Source: an uncultured Prevotellaceae bacterium (GTDB lineage: Bacteria; Bacteroidota; Bacteroidia; Bacteroidales; Bacteroidaceae). From it: 64,000 bases of DNA. Where the stretch lies: positions 124,001 through 188,000 of the forward strand of contig CAMKSE010000002.1 in NCBI GenBank assembly GCA_946415365.1, read 5' to 3'. Position 1 is the first letter of the stretch. The number at the start of each line of letters is the position of its first letter. A model generated the notes under the pieces. That model worked only from the letters and a program-made list of their open reading frames with translations. It did no database searches and was not told the origin of the DNA. Positions 54,009 through 62,932 of this stretch are shown here, in pieces. Position numbers and translations under genes: made by a program.

Positions 54009-55496
54009 ATGAAGGAACAGGAATATTTCTTTGCTGTCGATCTTGGCGCAACTAGCGGCAGGACAATTATCGGTACCATCACGGATGGGAAAGTTGACCT
54101 GGAAGAGGTCACCCGTTTCCCTAATCATCTCATCATACAGGGCGGTCACTACTATTGGGACATCTATGCGCTCTATAACGAGATAATCTGCGGACTGAAA
54201 GAGGTGGCACAGCGTGGACTGAAGATCACGTCAATAGGCATTGACACCTGGGGTGTGGACTTCGTGTTTATTGGAGAAGATAACGCTATATTAAGGAATC
54301 CGCGCGCATATCGCGATCCTATTACTTTTAAGGCTATGGAAGATTATCTGGAAAACGTAATCACGAAAAAAGAGGTTTACGATATTACAGGCATACAGTT
54401 TCTGAACTTTAACAGTATTTTCCAGCTCTACGCCATGAAGTGCGAGCAGAACTCTGCCTTCCTACATGCCAATAAGATACTGTTTGTTCCCGACGCATTG
54501 AGTTGGATGTTAACAGGAAATGCAGTATGTGAATATACCATCGCCTCAACATCACAGTTACTCGATCCTCGTACCAAGGAACTCGATGAACGTCTCTTGG
54601 CATCACTCGGACTCGACCGTTCAAAGTTCGGGGAAATAGTAAACCCAGGCACAGTGATAGGCCATCTGACAGACGAGGTTCAAGCGTTGACGGGTCTAGA
54701 GGCCATCCCAGTGATTGCTGTCGCAGGCCATGACACGGCATCGGCTGTGGCCGCCGTACCCGCCAAGGACGAGAAATTCGCATATCTCTCAAGCGGCACA
54801 TGGAGTCTGATGGGTATCGAGACGAAGGATGCCATCATCAACGACTTGTCATATGAGCGCAACTTTACCAACGAGGGTGGCATAGAGGGTACAACACGAT
54901 TCCTGAAGAATATCTGCGGCATGTGGCTATATGAGCGCTGCCGACAGGAATGGCCTGAAGAAGTGCGCAAACTCAGCCATCCAGAGTTGCAAGGACAGGC
55001 CATGACTGTGGAATCCTTCCGTTCACTCATTAATCCTGATGACCAGATGTTTGCGGCACCCACCTCAATGATTAAAGCTATACAGGAGTACTGTCGCAAC
55101 ACGAACCAGCCCATTCCAGAGACACCCGCAGAGATCTGCCGTTGTATCTTCGACTCGCTGGCACTTCGCTACCGTCAGGTCTTCCAATGGATGCAGGAAT
55201 TTGCACCATTCAAACTCGAAGTGCTACACATCATCGGTGGCGGAAGCCTCAACAAATACCTGAACCAGTTTACCGCCAACTCCACAGGTGCTACCGTACT
55301 GTCAGGCCCGCAGGAGGGAACAGCCATAGGCAACATCATGTTGCAGGCTAAGGCTGCCGGTCTCGTAAAGGACATCTGGGAAATGCGCCAGATCATTGCC
55401 AATAGCATCGAACTGGTGAAATACGAGCCAGCAGACAAGGCGCAGTGGGAAGCTGCCTTCGACAAGTATCTGAAAATAACAAACAACATTATTTAA
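54009..55496 (+). CDS. rhaB: L-rhamnulose kinase
   Basis: 495 residues of the FGGY kinase family. VDLGATSGRTIIG is the phosphate-1 motif, GIDTWGVDFVF the sugar-binding segment, AGHDTASAVAAVP and SSGTWSLMG the second-domain ATP-side motifs, and HIIGGGSLNKYLNQ the adenosine motif. These match rhamnulokinases. It phosphorylates L-rhamnulose at C1 in the cytoplasm. First gene of rhaB-rhaA-rhaT, with a promoter 43 nt upstream. Confidence 0.96.
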   Translation: MKEQEYFFAVDLGATSGRTIIGTITDGKVDLEEVTRFPNHLIIQGGHYYWDIYALYNEIICGLKEVAQRGLKITSIGIDTWGVDFVFIGEDNAILRNPRAYRDPITFKAMEDYLENVITKKEVYDITGIQFLNFNSIFQLYAMKCEQNSAFLHANKILFVPDALSWMLTGNAVCEYTIASTSQLLDPRTKELDERLLASLGLDRSKFGEIVNPGTVIGHLTDEVQALTGLEAIPVIAVAGHDTASAVAAVPAKDEKFAYLSSGTWSLMGIETKDAIINDLSYERNFTNEGGIEGTTRFLKNICGMWLYERCRQEWPEEVRKLSHPELQGQAMTVESFRSLINPDDQMFAAPTSMIKAIQEYCRNTNQPIPETPAEICRCIFDSLALRYRQVFQWMQEFAPFKLEVLHIIGGGSLNKYLNQFTANSTGATVLSGPQEGTAIGNIMLQAKAAGLVKDIWEMRQIIANSIELVKYEPADKAQWEAAFDKYLKITNNII

Positions 55497-55518
55497 TCAC
55501 TAAAACAAAAGTAAAAAA

Positions 55519-56769
55519 ATGAAAGCAGAACTGATTGAAAAAGCTTATGCCGTAGCAAAAGAGCGTTATGCCGCCATAGGCGTTGACACCGACGCTGTAC
55601 TTGACCAGCTCCAGAAGCAGCAAATCTCGCTGCACTGCTGGCAGACCGACGATGTAGTTGGTTTCGAGCGCAACGAGGCCCTGAGCGGTGGTATCCAGAC
55701 CACTGGTAACTATCCCGGACGTGCCCGTAACATCGACGAGGTTCGCCAGGATATTGAATTCGTGAAGACCCTACTGGCCGGAAACCACCGTCTGAACTTG
55801 CATGAAATCTATGGTGACTTCGGAGGCCAGTTCGTAGATCGCGACCAAGTGGAAGTTAAACACTTCCAGAGCTGGATTGACTGGGCAAAGGAGAACAACA
55901 TGAAACTTGACTTCAACTCCACATCATTCTCTCACCCGAAGAGCGGTGATCTCTCGCTGTCAAACCCCGACAAGGGTATCCGCGATTTTTGGATTGAGCA
56001 CACCAAGCGTTGTCGTCGTATTGCCGACGCTATGGGTAAAGCCCAGAATGACCCTTGTATTATGAATATCTGGGTTCACGACGGTTCAAAGGATATGCCT
56101 GTACAGCGCAAGAAGTACCGTGAGATTCTTGCTGCATCGCTCGATGAGATTATGGAGGAGAAACTCGACGGCGTGAAGAATTGCTTTGAGGCCAAGCTGT
56201 TCGGCATCGGTTTGGAAAGCTATACCGTAGGTTCTCATGACTTCTATACAGCCTACTGCGCCACCCGCAAACAGATGTACACCATCGACACTGGCCATTA
56301 CGAGCAGACGGAGAATGTCTCCGACTTCGTATCTACGCTGCTGATGTATGTGCCAGAACTGATGCTCCACGTCAGCCGCCCCGTACGTTGGGACTCAGAC
56401 CACGTGACGATTATGAACGACCAGACACTCGACCTTTTCAAGGAACTAGTCCGCTGCGATGCCCTCGACCGTGCACACGTGGGACTTGACTACTTCGATG
56501 CCAGCATCAACCGTATAGGTGCATATGTTATAGGTTCGCGCGCGACACAGAAATGCATTCTTCAGGCTCTGCTCGAGCCAAAGGCCAAATTGCGTGAGTA
56601 TGAGGACAACGGCCAGAACTTTGAGCGACTCGCACTGATGGAGGAAGCCAAATCGATGCCATTCGGTGCCGTATTCGACTACTTCAACCTGAAGAACAAC
56701 GTGCCTGTCGGTGAAGAGTACATTGCCGCCATCCAGAAATACGAGCGCGAAATAACGAGCAAGCGATAA
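55519..56769 (+). CDS. rhaA: L-rhamnose isomerase
   Basis: 416 residues, close to the E. coli RhaA length. LHCWQTDDVVGFE at the N-terminus, then LNLHEIYGD, NIWVHDGSKDMP and the metal-site regions with DTGHYEQ and HVSRPVRWDSDHV are characteristic. It converts L-rhamnose to L-rhamnulose with a divalent metal. The start is 22 nt after rhaB. In Bacteroides the same gene is also called rhaI. Confidence 0.97.
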   Translation: MKAELIEKAYAVAKERYAAIGVDTDAVLDQLQKQQISLHCWQTDDVVGFERNEALSGGIQTTGNYPGRARNIDEVRQDIEFVKTLLAGNHRLNLHEIYGDFGGQFVDRDQVEVKHFQSWIDWAKENNMKLDFNSTSFSHPKSGDLSLSNPDKGIRDFWIEHTKRCRRIADAMGKAQNDPCIMNIWVHDGSKDMPVQRKKYREILAASLDEIMEEKLDGVKNCFEAKLFGIGLESYTVGSHDFYTAYCATRKQMYTIDTGHYEQTENVSDFVSTLLMYVPELMLHVSRPVRWDSDHVTIMNDQTLDLFKELVRCDALDRAHVGLDYFDASINRIGAYVIGSRATQKCILQALLEPKAKLREYEDNGQNFERLALMEEAKSMPFGAVFDYFNLKNNVPVGEEYIAAIQKYEREITSKR

Positions 56770-56776
56770 TTTTCCA

Positions 56777-56802
56777 TCTTCAATTTTCAATTTTCAATCT
56801 TC
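56777..56802 (-). repeat. Inverted copy of the GATTGAAAATTGAA repeat
   Basis: The minus strand reads GAAGATTGAAAATTGAAA and on, the same 24-mer as 20361-20384. It fills the gap between rhaA and rhaT. A further ATTTTTCA follows it, before the rhaT ATG. Confidence 0.8.
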
Positions 56803-56810
56803 ATTTTTCA

Positions 56811-57845
56811 ATGGAAATTATCATCGGTCTTATCATCATTGCCATCGGCGCATTCTGTCAGTCGAGTTGCTATGTTCCCATCAATAAGATCAAGGACTGG
56901 TCTTGGGAGTCGTATTGGATTGTGCAGGGTGTGTTCGCTTGGCTGGTGTTACCATTCCTCGGAGCGTTACTCGCCGTGCCAAGCGGTGAGTCGCTCTTGG
57001 GGCTGTTTGCCGACACCCCATCGTTCAACCTATGGATGACCGTCTTCTTTGGCGTGCTTTGGGGTGTGGGTGGTCTGACGTTCGGACTCTCCATGCGCTA
57101 CCTCGGCGTGGCTCTCGGTCAGTCGATAGCTCTTGGCACCTGTGCTGGCCTCGGCACCATCATGGGTCCTGTGCTACTGAACATCTTCTTCCCCGAGCTG
57201 AATGCGCTGGAGTCGTTGACCTTCGCCGTTATCCTCGGTGTGATTGTCACCTTAATTGGTATCGCCATCATCGGCGTGGCAGGAAGCATGAGGGCATCTT
57301 CGCTCTCCGAGGAAGAGAAGAAGCAAGCCGTGAAGGACTTCAACTTCCCCAAGGGCCTGGCCATCGCACTGTTATGCGGTTTCATGAGTGGTTGTTTCAA
57401 CGTAGGATTGGAATTCGGAAAGGGCATCAACTTCGGTGAGCTGACCGATCCAATGTTCCGCACACTACCTGCCACCTTCCTCGTGACCCTCGGTGGCTTC
57501 ATCACCAATGCCATCTATTGTTTCTATCAGAATCAGAAGAACAAGACCTGGGACGACTATGCAAAGACCTCTGTGTGGGGAAATAACCTGCTGTTCTGTC
57601 TGTTAGCCGGTGCCCTGTGGTATTCGCAGTTCTTCGGTCTCTCATTAGGGCGCTCGTTCTTCGAGGCTGGTGGTACGATGGATACGCTGTCGTTCTGCAT
57701 CCTCATGGCACTCAACGTGGTGTTCTCCAATGTCTGGGGCATCATACTCAAAGAGTGGAAAGGTTGTTCCCAGAAGACAATTGCCGTATTGATCTGCGGC
57801 ATCGTGGTACTCATCATATCCAGCTTCCTCCCACAACTTATTTGA
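56811..57845 (+). CDS. rhaT: L-rhamnose-proton symporter
   Basis: 344 residues with about ten membrane spans. IGAFCQSSCYVPINKIKDWSWE is the RhaT family N-terminal signature, and GLSMRYLGVALGQSIALG and GCFNVGLEFGKG follow. It takes up L-rhamnose with protons. Preceded by the repeat leader and followed by a terminator. Confidence 0.96.
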   Translation: MEIIIGLIIIAIGAFCQSSCYVPINKIKDWSWESYWIVQGVFAWLVLPFLGALLAVPSGESLLGLFADTPSFNLWMTVFFGVLWGVGGLTFGLSMRYLGVALGQSIALGTCAGLGTIMGPVLLNIFFPELNALESLTFAVILGVIVTLIGIAIIGVAGSMRASSLSEEEKKQAVKDFNFPKGLAIALLCGFMSGCFNVGLEFGKGINFGELTDPMFRTLPATFLVTLGGFITNAIYCFYQNQKNKTWDDYAKTSVWGNNLLFCLLAGALWYSQFFGLSLGRSFFEAGGTMDTLSFCILMALNVVFSNVWGIILKEWKGCSQKTIAVLICGIVVLIISSFLPQLI

Positions 57846-57876
57846 GCCTTTTTCAAGAATCAGGCAGATATAAAAG

Positions 57877-57903
57877 GTCCCCGGTGCATCACGCATCGGG
57901 GAC
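57877..57903 (+). terminator. Terminator after rhaT
   Basis: GTCCCCGGTGC (57877-57887) and GCATCGGGGAC (57893-57903) form an 11-bp stem with one G-T pair and the loop ATCAC. The tail TTATTC is only moderately T-rich. Lying between convergent rhaT and rhaD, it may serve both. Confidence 0.75.
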
Positions 57904-57952
57904 TTATTCAACTAATTAACCATATTATGTAGAAGTAGTTTGTTTTTGTTGC

Positions 57953-58762
57953 TTACCTTGGGAGGTTGAAGGCGACGGTCATCTCCTTCATCTGCTCGTC
58001 GCTCATTCCTTCTGGCTCGAAGCCCATGCACTTCGAATTGATATATATCTTGGCACTCTTCGAGAGAACGTCAATCTGGTCAAAGGCATCCATCACGTCT
58101 TTACCCTTGGCAAACACGCCATGCTTCTCCCACATCACCACATCATAATCCTCCAGTTCTTTAAGTGTGGCGTCAGCAAGCTCGTTACTACCGGGCAGGG
58201 TGTATGGCACGATACCCAGACCTAACGGACAGAAAGCCTTTGTCTCAGGAATCATTGACCAAAGAATGCGTGTCAGCACATCCTTGCCAAGAAACTCACG
58301 GTTATGACTCATGGCTACGAGCTCAATGGGATGAGTATGGACCGTAGCCTTATAGCCGGATCCTGTCTCAATCTGACGAGCATGGACGGTCAGATGACTC
58401 GGAAGTTCTGATGTAGGCAGGACGGGATTGTCGGCAATCATCACATAAGAGGCACAGTCATCGAGAATGCGGATAACAGAACCATTATCCATTGGCCAAC
58501 GGGCAAGGTCGCGCATACGCTTGCCAGTGCCCTTGCAATAAAAATAGCAGCCTTTCAGCGCGGGCAGCGACACACCGATCTGTTTCACCTCACTGATAGC
58601 AGGCATCTGACGAATCTCGTCATCGACATACTCTGTGATATTCACCGTGATGTTTCCACCGTTACGCTCGGCCCATCCGTTCTGCCACAGATAGCCAGCC
58701 ACCTCTGCAATCTTCTCAATCTCAGCCTTTAATGCCAGACGTCCTTCCAATATACTCTTCAT
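57953..58762 (-). CDS. rhaD: Rhamnulose-1-phosphate aldolase
   Basis: 269 residues from the ATG at 58762 (MKSILEGRLALKAEIEKIAEVA); the longer frame to 58843 crosses the promoter and is rejected. Class II aldolase features: NGWAERNGGNIT, SELPSHLTVH with the catalytic-type Glu, ATVHTHPIEL with two zinc-binding His, and WEKHGVFAKG with the third. It splits rhamnulose-1-phosphate into dihydroxyacetone phosphate and L-lactaldehyde. Encoded opposite to rhaBAT with its own promoter. No lactaldehyde reductase is next to it. Confidence 0.95.
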   Translation of the reverse strand: MKSILEGRLALKAEIEKIAEVAGYLWQNGWAERNGGNITVNITEYVDDEIRQMPAISEVKQIGVSLPALKGCYFYCKGTGKRMRDLARWPMDNGSVIRILDDCASYVMIADNPVLPTSELPSHLTVHARQIETGSGYKATVHTHPIELVAMSHNREFLGKDVLTRILWSMIPETKAFCPLGLGIVPYTLPGSNELADATLKELEDYDVVMWEKHGVFAKGKDVMDAFDQIDVLSKSAKIYINSKCMGFEPEGMSDEQMKEMTVAFNLPR

Positions 58763-58787
58763 AAATCTGATTGTTTTATTTTTGCTG

Positions 58788-58795
58788 CAAAGATA
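58788..58795 (-). promoter_or_regulatory. rhaD promoter -7 element
   Basis: Minus-strand TATCTTTG followed by CAGC, 26 nt upstream of the rhaD ATG. No good -33 match, as at rhaB. Confidence 0.8.
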
Positions 58796-58864
58796 TACCT
58801 TTTCCTGAATATCTTCCCACAATATTTGATTTTTAATCCTCAATAAATGATTTTAGCAAAAAAG

Positions 58865-58896
58865 TTTGTTGTTTAGCAAAAATCTTTGTATATTTG
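58865..58896 (+). promoter_or_regulatory. Promoter of the saccharopine-dehydrogenase-family gene and recA
   Basis: TTTG (58865-58868), 20 nt, TATATTTG (58889-58896) followed by CAC; ATG 23 nt downstream. It excludes the longer open frame from 58886. It lies back to back with the rhaD promoter. Confidence 0.9.
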
Positions 58897-58918
58897 CACA
58901 CTAAAAAAACATAAGACT

Positions 58919-60154
58919 ATGGCAAAAGTTCTAATGATTGGCGCCGGAGGCGTCGCAACGGTAGCAGCATTCAAGATTGCACAGAATGCTGACGTATTTT
59001 CTGACTTTATGATTGCCAGCCGTCGCAAGGCTAAATGCGATAAGATCGTGGATGACATTCACAAGGCTGGTTACAAGATGGACATCAAGACTGCTCAGGT
59101 GGATGCTGACGACGTGGAGCAGCTGAAGGCACTCTTCAACGAATACAAGCCTGAACTTGTGATAAACCTTGCCCTGCCCTATCAGGATCTGACTATTATG
59201 GACGCCTGTCTGGCATGTGGCTGTAATTACCTAGACACAGCCAACTACGAACCAAAGGACGAGGCACATTTTGAGTACTCCTGGCAGTGGGCCTACAAGG
59301 ACCGCTTCGAGCAAGCAGGACTGACGGCAATCTTAGGCTGTGGTTTCGACCCAGGTGTCAGCGGTGTCTATACCGCATACGCCGCCAAGCACCACTTCGA
59401 CGAGATTCACTATCTCGATATCGTGGACTGCAATGCAGGTGATCATCACCATGCCTTCGCCACAAACTTCAATCCAGAGATTAACATCCGCGAGATTACC
59501 CAGAAGGGACTCTACTATAAGGATGGTCAGTGGATTGAAACAGAACCCTTGGAGATCCACAAGCCACTCACCTACCCCAACATCGGTCCCCGTGAGAGTT
59601 ATCTGTTGCACCATGAGGAACTGGAGTCGCTGGTGAAGAACTATCCCACCATCAAGCAGGGACGCTTCTGGATGACCTTTGGTGAGCAATACCTGAAGCA
59701 TCTTGAGGTGATCCAGAACATCGGTATGAGCCGTATCGACGAGATTGAGTATGAGGCGCCTCTTGCTGACGGAACGGGCACTGCGAAGGTGAAGATCGTT
59801 CCCCTACAGTTCCTGAAGGCTGTACTGCCAAATCCCCAGGACCTTGGAGAGAACTACGAGGGCGAAACGAGCATCGGCTGTCGCATCCGTGGTATCAAGG
59901 ACGGTAAGGAGCACACCTATTATATATATAATAACTGCAAACATCAAGAGGCGTACAAGGAAACAGGCATGCAGGGCGTTAGCTATACCACTGGCGTGCC
60001 TGCTATGATTGGGGCTATGATGTTCGTTAAGGGACTGTGGAAGATGCCTGGTGTGTGGAATGTGGAGGAGTTTGATCCCGATCCCTTCATGGAACAACTG
60101 AACAAACAAGGTCTGCCTTGGAACGAAGTGTTCGACGGTGACCTCGAATTATAA
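58919..60154 (+). CDS. Saccharopine dehydrogenase family protein, probably carboxynorspermidine/carboxyspermidine dehydrogenase
   Basis: 411 residues from the ATG at 58919. Rossmann fold MAKVLMIGAGGVATVAAFKI, ASRRKAKCDKI, NLALPYQDLTIMDACL and CGFDPGVSGVYTAYAAKH are typical of the Bacteroidales branch that makes carboxyspermidine from putrescine and aspartate semialdehyde in spermidine synthesis. A lysine-pathway role is less likely. The partner decarboxylase (nspC) is not in the window. It shares a transcript with recA (27 nt gap). Confidence 0.87.
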   Translation: MAKVLMIGAGGVATVAAFKIAQNADVFSDFMIASRRKAKCDKIVDDIHKAGYKMDIKTAQVDADDVEQLKALFNEYKPELVINLALPYQDLTIMDACLACGCNYLDTANYEPKDEAHFEYSWQWAYKDRFEQAGLTAILGCGFDPGVSGVYTAYAAKHHFDEIHYLDIVDCNAGDHHHAFATNFNPEINIREITQKGLYYKDGQWIETEPLEIHKPLTYPNIGPRESYLLHHEELESLVKNYPTIKQGRFWMTFGEQYLKHLEVIQNIGMSRIDEIEYEAPLADGTGTAKVKIVPLQFLKAVLPNPQDLGENYEGETSIGCRIRGIKDGKEHTYYIYNNCKHQEAYKETGMQGVSYTTGVPAMIGAMMFVKGLWKMPGVWNVEEFDPDPFMEQLNKQGLPWNEVFDGDLEL

Positions 60155-60181
60155 TTATTAACTCTTAAATTTCTAAAAGCT

Positions 60182-61213
60182 ATGGCAAAGAAAGAAGAAT
60201 CTGCGGAGCAGTTGACTCCGCAACAACAGAAACTGAAGGCCTTGCAAGATGCAATGGCCAAGATTGAGAAAGACTTCGGCAAGGGCAGCATCATGCGCAT
60301 GGGTGAAGAGCAGATTATGAACGTGGAAGTAATCCCGACTGGAAGTATCGGTCTGAACGTTGCCCTTGGTGTAGGAGGCTATCCCAAGGGACGTATCATC
60401 GAGATCTTCGGTCCAGAGTCCTCAGGTAAGACCACACTGGCCATCCATGCTATCGCCGAGTGTCAGAAGGCAGGTGGCATCGCCGCCTTCATCGATGCAG
60501 AGCATGCATTCGACCGTTTCTATGCAGCCAAACTGGGTGTCAATGTTGATGATCTGCTTATCTCCCAGCCTGACAACGGAGAGCAGGCACTGGAGATTGC
60601 CGATCATCTGATAAGAAGCAGCGCTATTGATATTATTGTTGTCGATTCCGTGGCTGCTCTGACCCCAAAGAAGGAGATTGAGGGCGACATGGGCGACTCG
60701 TCTGTCGGACTGCAGGCCCGTCTGATGAGCCAGGCACTCCGCAAACTTACCTCAACCATCTCTAAGACCAACACTACTTGCATCTTCATCAACCAGTTGA
60801 GAGAGAAGATCGGTGTGATGTTCGGTAACCCAGAGACGACCACAGGCGGTAATGCCCTGAAGTTCTATGCTTCTGTGCGCCTTGACATCCGTAAGCAAGG
60901 GCAACCCATCAAGGATGGTGATACACCTATCGGAAATCAGGTAAAGGTGAAGGTTGTAAAGAACAAGGTGGCACCTCCTTTCCGCAAAGCAGAATTTGAG
61001 ATCATCTTCGGCGAAGGTATCTCCAAGTTAGGCGAGATTGTGGATCTCGGTGTGGAACACGGAATCATCAAAAAGAGCGGTTCATGGTTCTCTTACGGAG
61101 ACACAAAATTGGGACAGGGCCGTGATGCCACAAAAGTCCTGCTGAAGGACAATCCCGAACTATGCGAAGAGATTGAAGCCAAAATCATCCAGGCTCTCAA
61201 GGACAAGGAATAA
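60182..61213 (+). CDS. recA: Recombinase RecA
   Basis: 343 residues. Walker [10 protein letters not shown], then the conserved [43 protein letters not shown] (Walker B), and [20 protein letters not shown]. It binds single-stranded DNA and drives homologous recombination and the SOS response. No LexA-type box was recognised upstream; expression is probably from the promoter at 58865. Confidence 0.98.
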   Translation: MAKKEESAEQLTPQQQKLKALQDAMAKIEKDFGKGSIMRMGEEQIMNVEVIPTGSIGLNVALGVGGYPKGRIIEIFGPESSGKTTLAIHAIAECQKAGGIAAFIDAEHAFDRFYAAKLGVNVDDLLISQPDNGEQALEIADHLIRSSAIDIIVVDSVAALTPKKEIEGDMGDSSVGLQARLMSQALRKLTSTISKTNTTCIFINQLREKIGVMFGNPETTTGGNALKFYASVRLDIRKQGQPIKDGDTPIGNQVKVKVVKNKVAPPFRKAEFEIIFGEGISKLGEIVDLGVEHGIIKKSGSWFSYGDTKLGQGRDATKVLLKDNPELCEEIEAKIIQALKDKE

Positions 61214-61240
61214 TCACATCTGCCATCTCACACAGAATCA

Positions 61241-61270
61241 GAAAGCCGCCCCTTCAAAGGAGCGGCTTTC
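61241..61270. terminator. Terminator after recA
   Basis: GAAAGCCGC (61241-61249) pairs with GCGGCTTTC (61262-61270), with CC(T)/(A)GG pairing inside. It is followed by ATATTGTTTGTTTG. It lies between recA and the convergent gene and may stop both. Confidence 0.85.
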
Positions 61271-61304
61271 ATATTGTTTGTTTGTGACAGTCTGTCAGTA
61301 TGGT

Positions 61305-62738
61305 TTAGAGTGGAGTACCCTTGCCGTTCTTCCAACTGTTAGAGGAACGCTTCTTCGAAGACGATGCACGGCGCTTAGCTGCGGCTCTCGCCTTTGGAGC
61401 ATCCTTCGTAGAGGTCTTCGTTACAACGCCCACTCCATTGAAGTCCACTACAAGCAGTTTGTTGTTAGAGCGCTTGAAGATCCAAGTGTACAGACCATTC
61501 TCGCCATGCTGAATATCATCGGGCTCACCAGCGGCAAGCATCACTTCATCCTCTGAGAATCCAGGGCTGACGTGACCCATACGAATCAGGCCTCGGCTAC
61601 CCTCTGTGGTCTCAATCTTCTTACCAGGACCTGGGGCGAAAAGGTAAGAGAAGTAGTCATCCGGATCCTGCTCGAAGTCCTTCGAGGTTCCGGAAATACT
61701 CTTCTGGTCCAGCGTTACGTCCTTATAGAAATAAGTGCCAAGTATGGTGTTCTTGAACTTCACAGTAAACTTCGTATCGTTCTTGTGAGGATTGATGGCC
61801 TCAATCTGATAACCAATCATACGTGGAACTTTCTGAACCTTATTGGTTGACTCATTAAGCATGGTTGTTGGGAACTTGGTGTGAACAATTCTGCCAATGT
61901 AAGCCTTGTAGTTGTAGCTATTGACTGCCATAATGTCATCAACCAACTCAAAAGAGTTCGCAAAGAGATATTTGGCATTGTCCATGATGAACTCATCGTC
62001 ACGCATACCACAATTGGTCTTTGAGATAGCCACGTTCTGATAGAACTCGTTACCGTCCCTGTCCTCAACGATGATCTTAACAGGATAGGCACGCGTACCA
62101 ACACCTACGGCAGTTACCTTCACCTCCATGTCCTTGTCTACGATTACATCCTGGAAACCATCGCCATCGTATTCCGTGTCAATGCGGTAATACTGGGTCT
62201 TGGTGTACATCGTCTTGCCCATCAGCTTTTCACGGGCGATATCCACATCTCCCAGATAGGCCAGCGTCGGCACGCCAAATTTGTTATAACAATAGTCATC
62301 AAACGATCCACTGGGAATCTCGTAATAATAATCCCTGCCATTGTCTTGACAGTAGAAATTAATACGATGGTGACCGTCTGAAGCCTCTGTATGACCTTTA
62401 TAGATCATAATCTTGTGGCGGAGCGACATACTGCTCACATCCTTGCCAGTCGCTGCATCGGCAAAAGTTTTCACCACCAGGTCATACTTCTCAGGCATAA
62501 CCATGAACTTCATACCTTCCTTCCAGTCACAAAGGCTGTAGAACCTGAAGTTGTCGCTGATGAAGTCACGAGCCGTTTCGTCTACGGGGTTGGCTAAGTT
62601 AACATCATCACTGGAATACTCCGTCTGTTGTTGCACTTTCTTTGCCCCACGAGTCTTCACAATATAGGAATTCTCTTGAGCGGTAGCAGTCAAAAAGATC
62701 AATGCCACACAGGTTGTCAAAAAAGATTTTTTCATCAT
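61305..62738 (-). CDS. Secreted protein of unknown function with BamE/SmpA-like domain and basic C-terminal tail
   Basis: 477 residues with a signal peptide (MMKKSFLTTCVALIFLTATA). Residues about 30-370 are beta-rich and unrecognised (DWKEGMKFMVMPEKYDL, EVKVTAVGVGTRAYPVKI). Near residue 390, RMGHVSPGFSEDEVMLAAGEP, then WIFKR and LLVVDFNGVGVV, resemble the BamE/SmpA-OmlA fold in its order of Gly-rich turn, helix and strands. The last 30 residues are extremely basic and Ser/Ala-rich (AAAKRRASSSKKRSSNS). It may bind peptidoglycan, nucleic acid or the outer membrane; this is not established. Single gene with its own promoter. Confidence 0.75.
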   Translation of the reverse strand: MMKKSFLTTCVALIFLTATAQENSYIVKTRGAKKVQQQTEYSSDDVNLANPVDETARDFISDNFRFYSLCDWKEGMKFMVMPEKYDLVVKTFADAATGKDVSSMSLRHKIMIYKGHTEASDGHHRINFYCQDNGRDYYYEIPSGSFDDYCYNKFGVPTLAYLGDVDIAREKLMGKTMYTKTQYYRIDTEYDGDGFQDVIVDKDMEVKVTAVGVGTRAYPVKIIVEDRDGNEFYQNVAISKTNCGMRDDEFIMDNAKYLFANSFELVDDIMAVNSYNYKAYIGRIVHTKFPTTMLNESTNKVQKVPRMIGYQIEAINPHKNDTKFTVKFKNTILGTYFYKDVTLDQKSISGTSKDFEQDPDDYFSYLFAPGPGKKIETTEGSRGLIRMGHVSPGFSEDEVMLAAGEPDDIQHGENGLYTWIFKRSNNKLLVVDFNGVGVVTKTSTKDAPKARAAAKRRASSSKKRSSNSWKNGKGTPL

Positions 62739-62768
62739 TTACGATCGTTAATTATAGAATTCTGAGTG

Positions 62769-62799
62769 CAAAGATAGCATAAATCTGAGATATAACAAA
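62769..62799 (-). promoter_or_regulatory. Promoter of the secreted BamE-like protein
   Basis: Minus-strand TTTG (62796-62799), 19 nt, TATCTTTG (62769-62776) followed by CACTCAG; ATG 31 nt downstream. Confidence 0.87.
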
Positions 62800-62807
62800 A
62801 TAATTTA

Positions 62808-62859
62808 TGCCAAAATGACGTAAAGAGGGCACTTTTTTTCATAAATCACCATTTTGGCA
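62808..62859. repeat. 10-bp inverted repeat upstream of dnaK
   Basis: TGCCAAAATG (62808-62817) and CATTTTGGCA (62850-62859) are exact inverted copies 32 nt apart. The right arm overlaps the candidate -24 element of the dnaK promoter. It may be a regulator-binding site. Confidence 0.7.
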
Positions 62860-62869
62860 CATGCTTTGC
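62854..62869 (+). promoter_or_regulatory. Candidate sigma-54 (-24/-12) promoter of dnaK
   Basis: TTGGCAC-ATGCT-TTGC has the invariant GG and GC dinucleotides and the spacing of the sigma-54 consensus TGGCAC-N5-TTGC. The start of transcription would fall near 62881, about 50 nt before the ATG at 62933. The usual Bacteroidota -7 element is not seen in the gap; TAAACTTG at 62897-62904 is one mismatch away. Confidence 0.5.
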
Positions 62870-62932
62870 TTCACATTTTGCGGATTTTTGTCCGATTAAA
62901 CTTGAGTATAAACAAATAAAAATTATAGAATT

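Noticed and set aside
62739..62932. CIRCE element (HrcA site) before dnaK
   Set aside because: No TTAGCACTC-N9-GAGTGCTAA pattern is present; the inverted repeat found is TGCCAAAATG/CATTTTGGCA with a 32-nt spacer.
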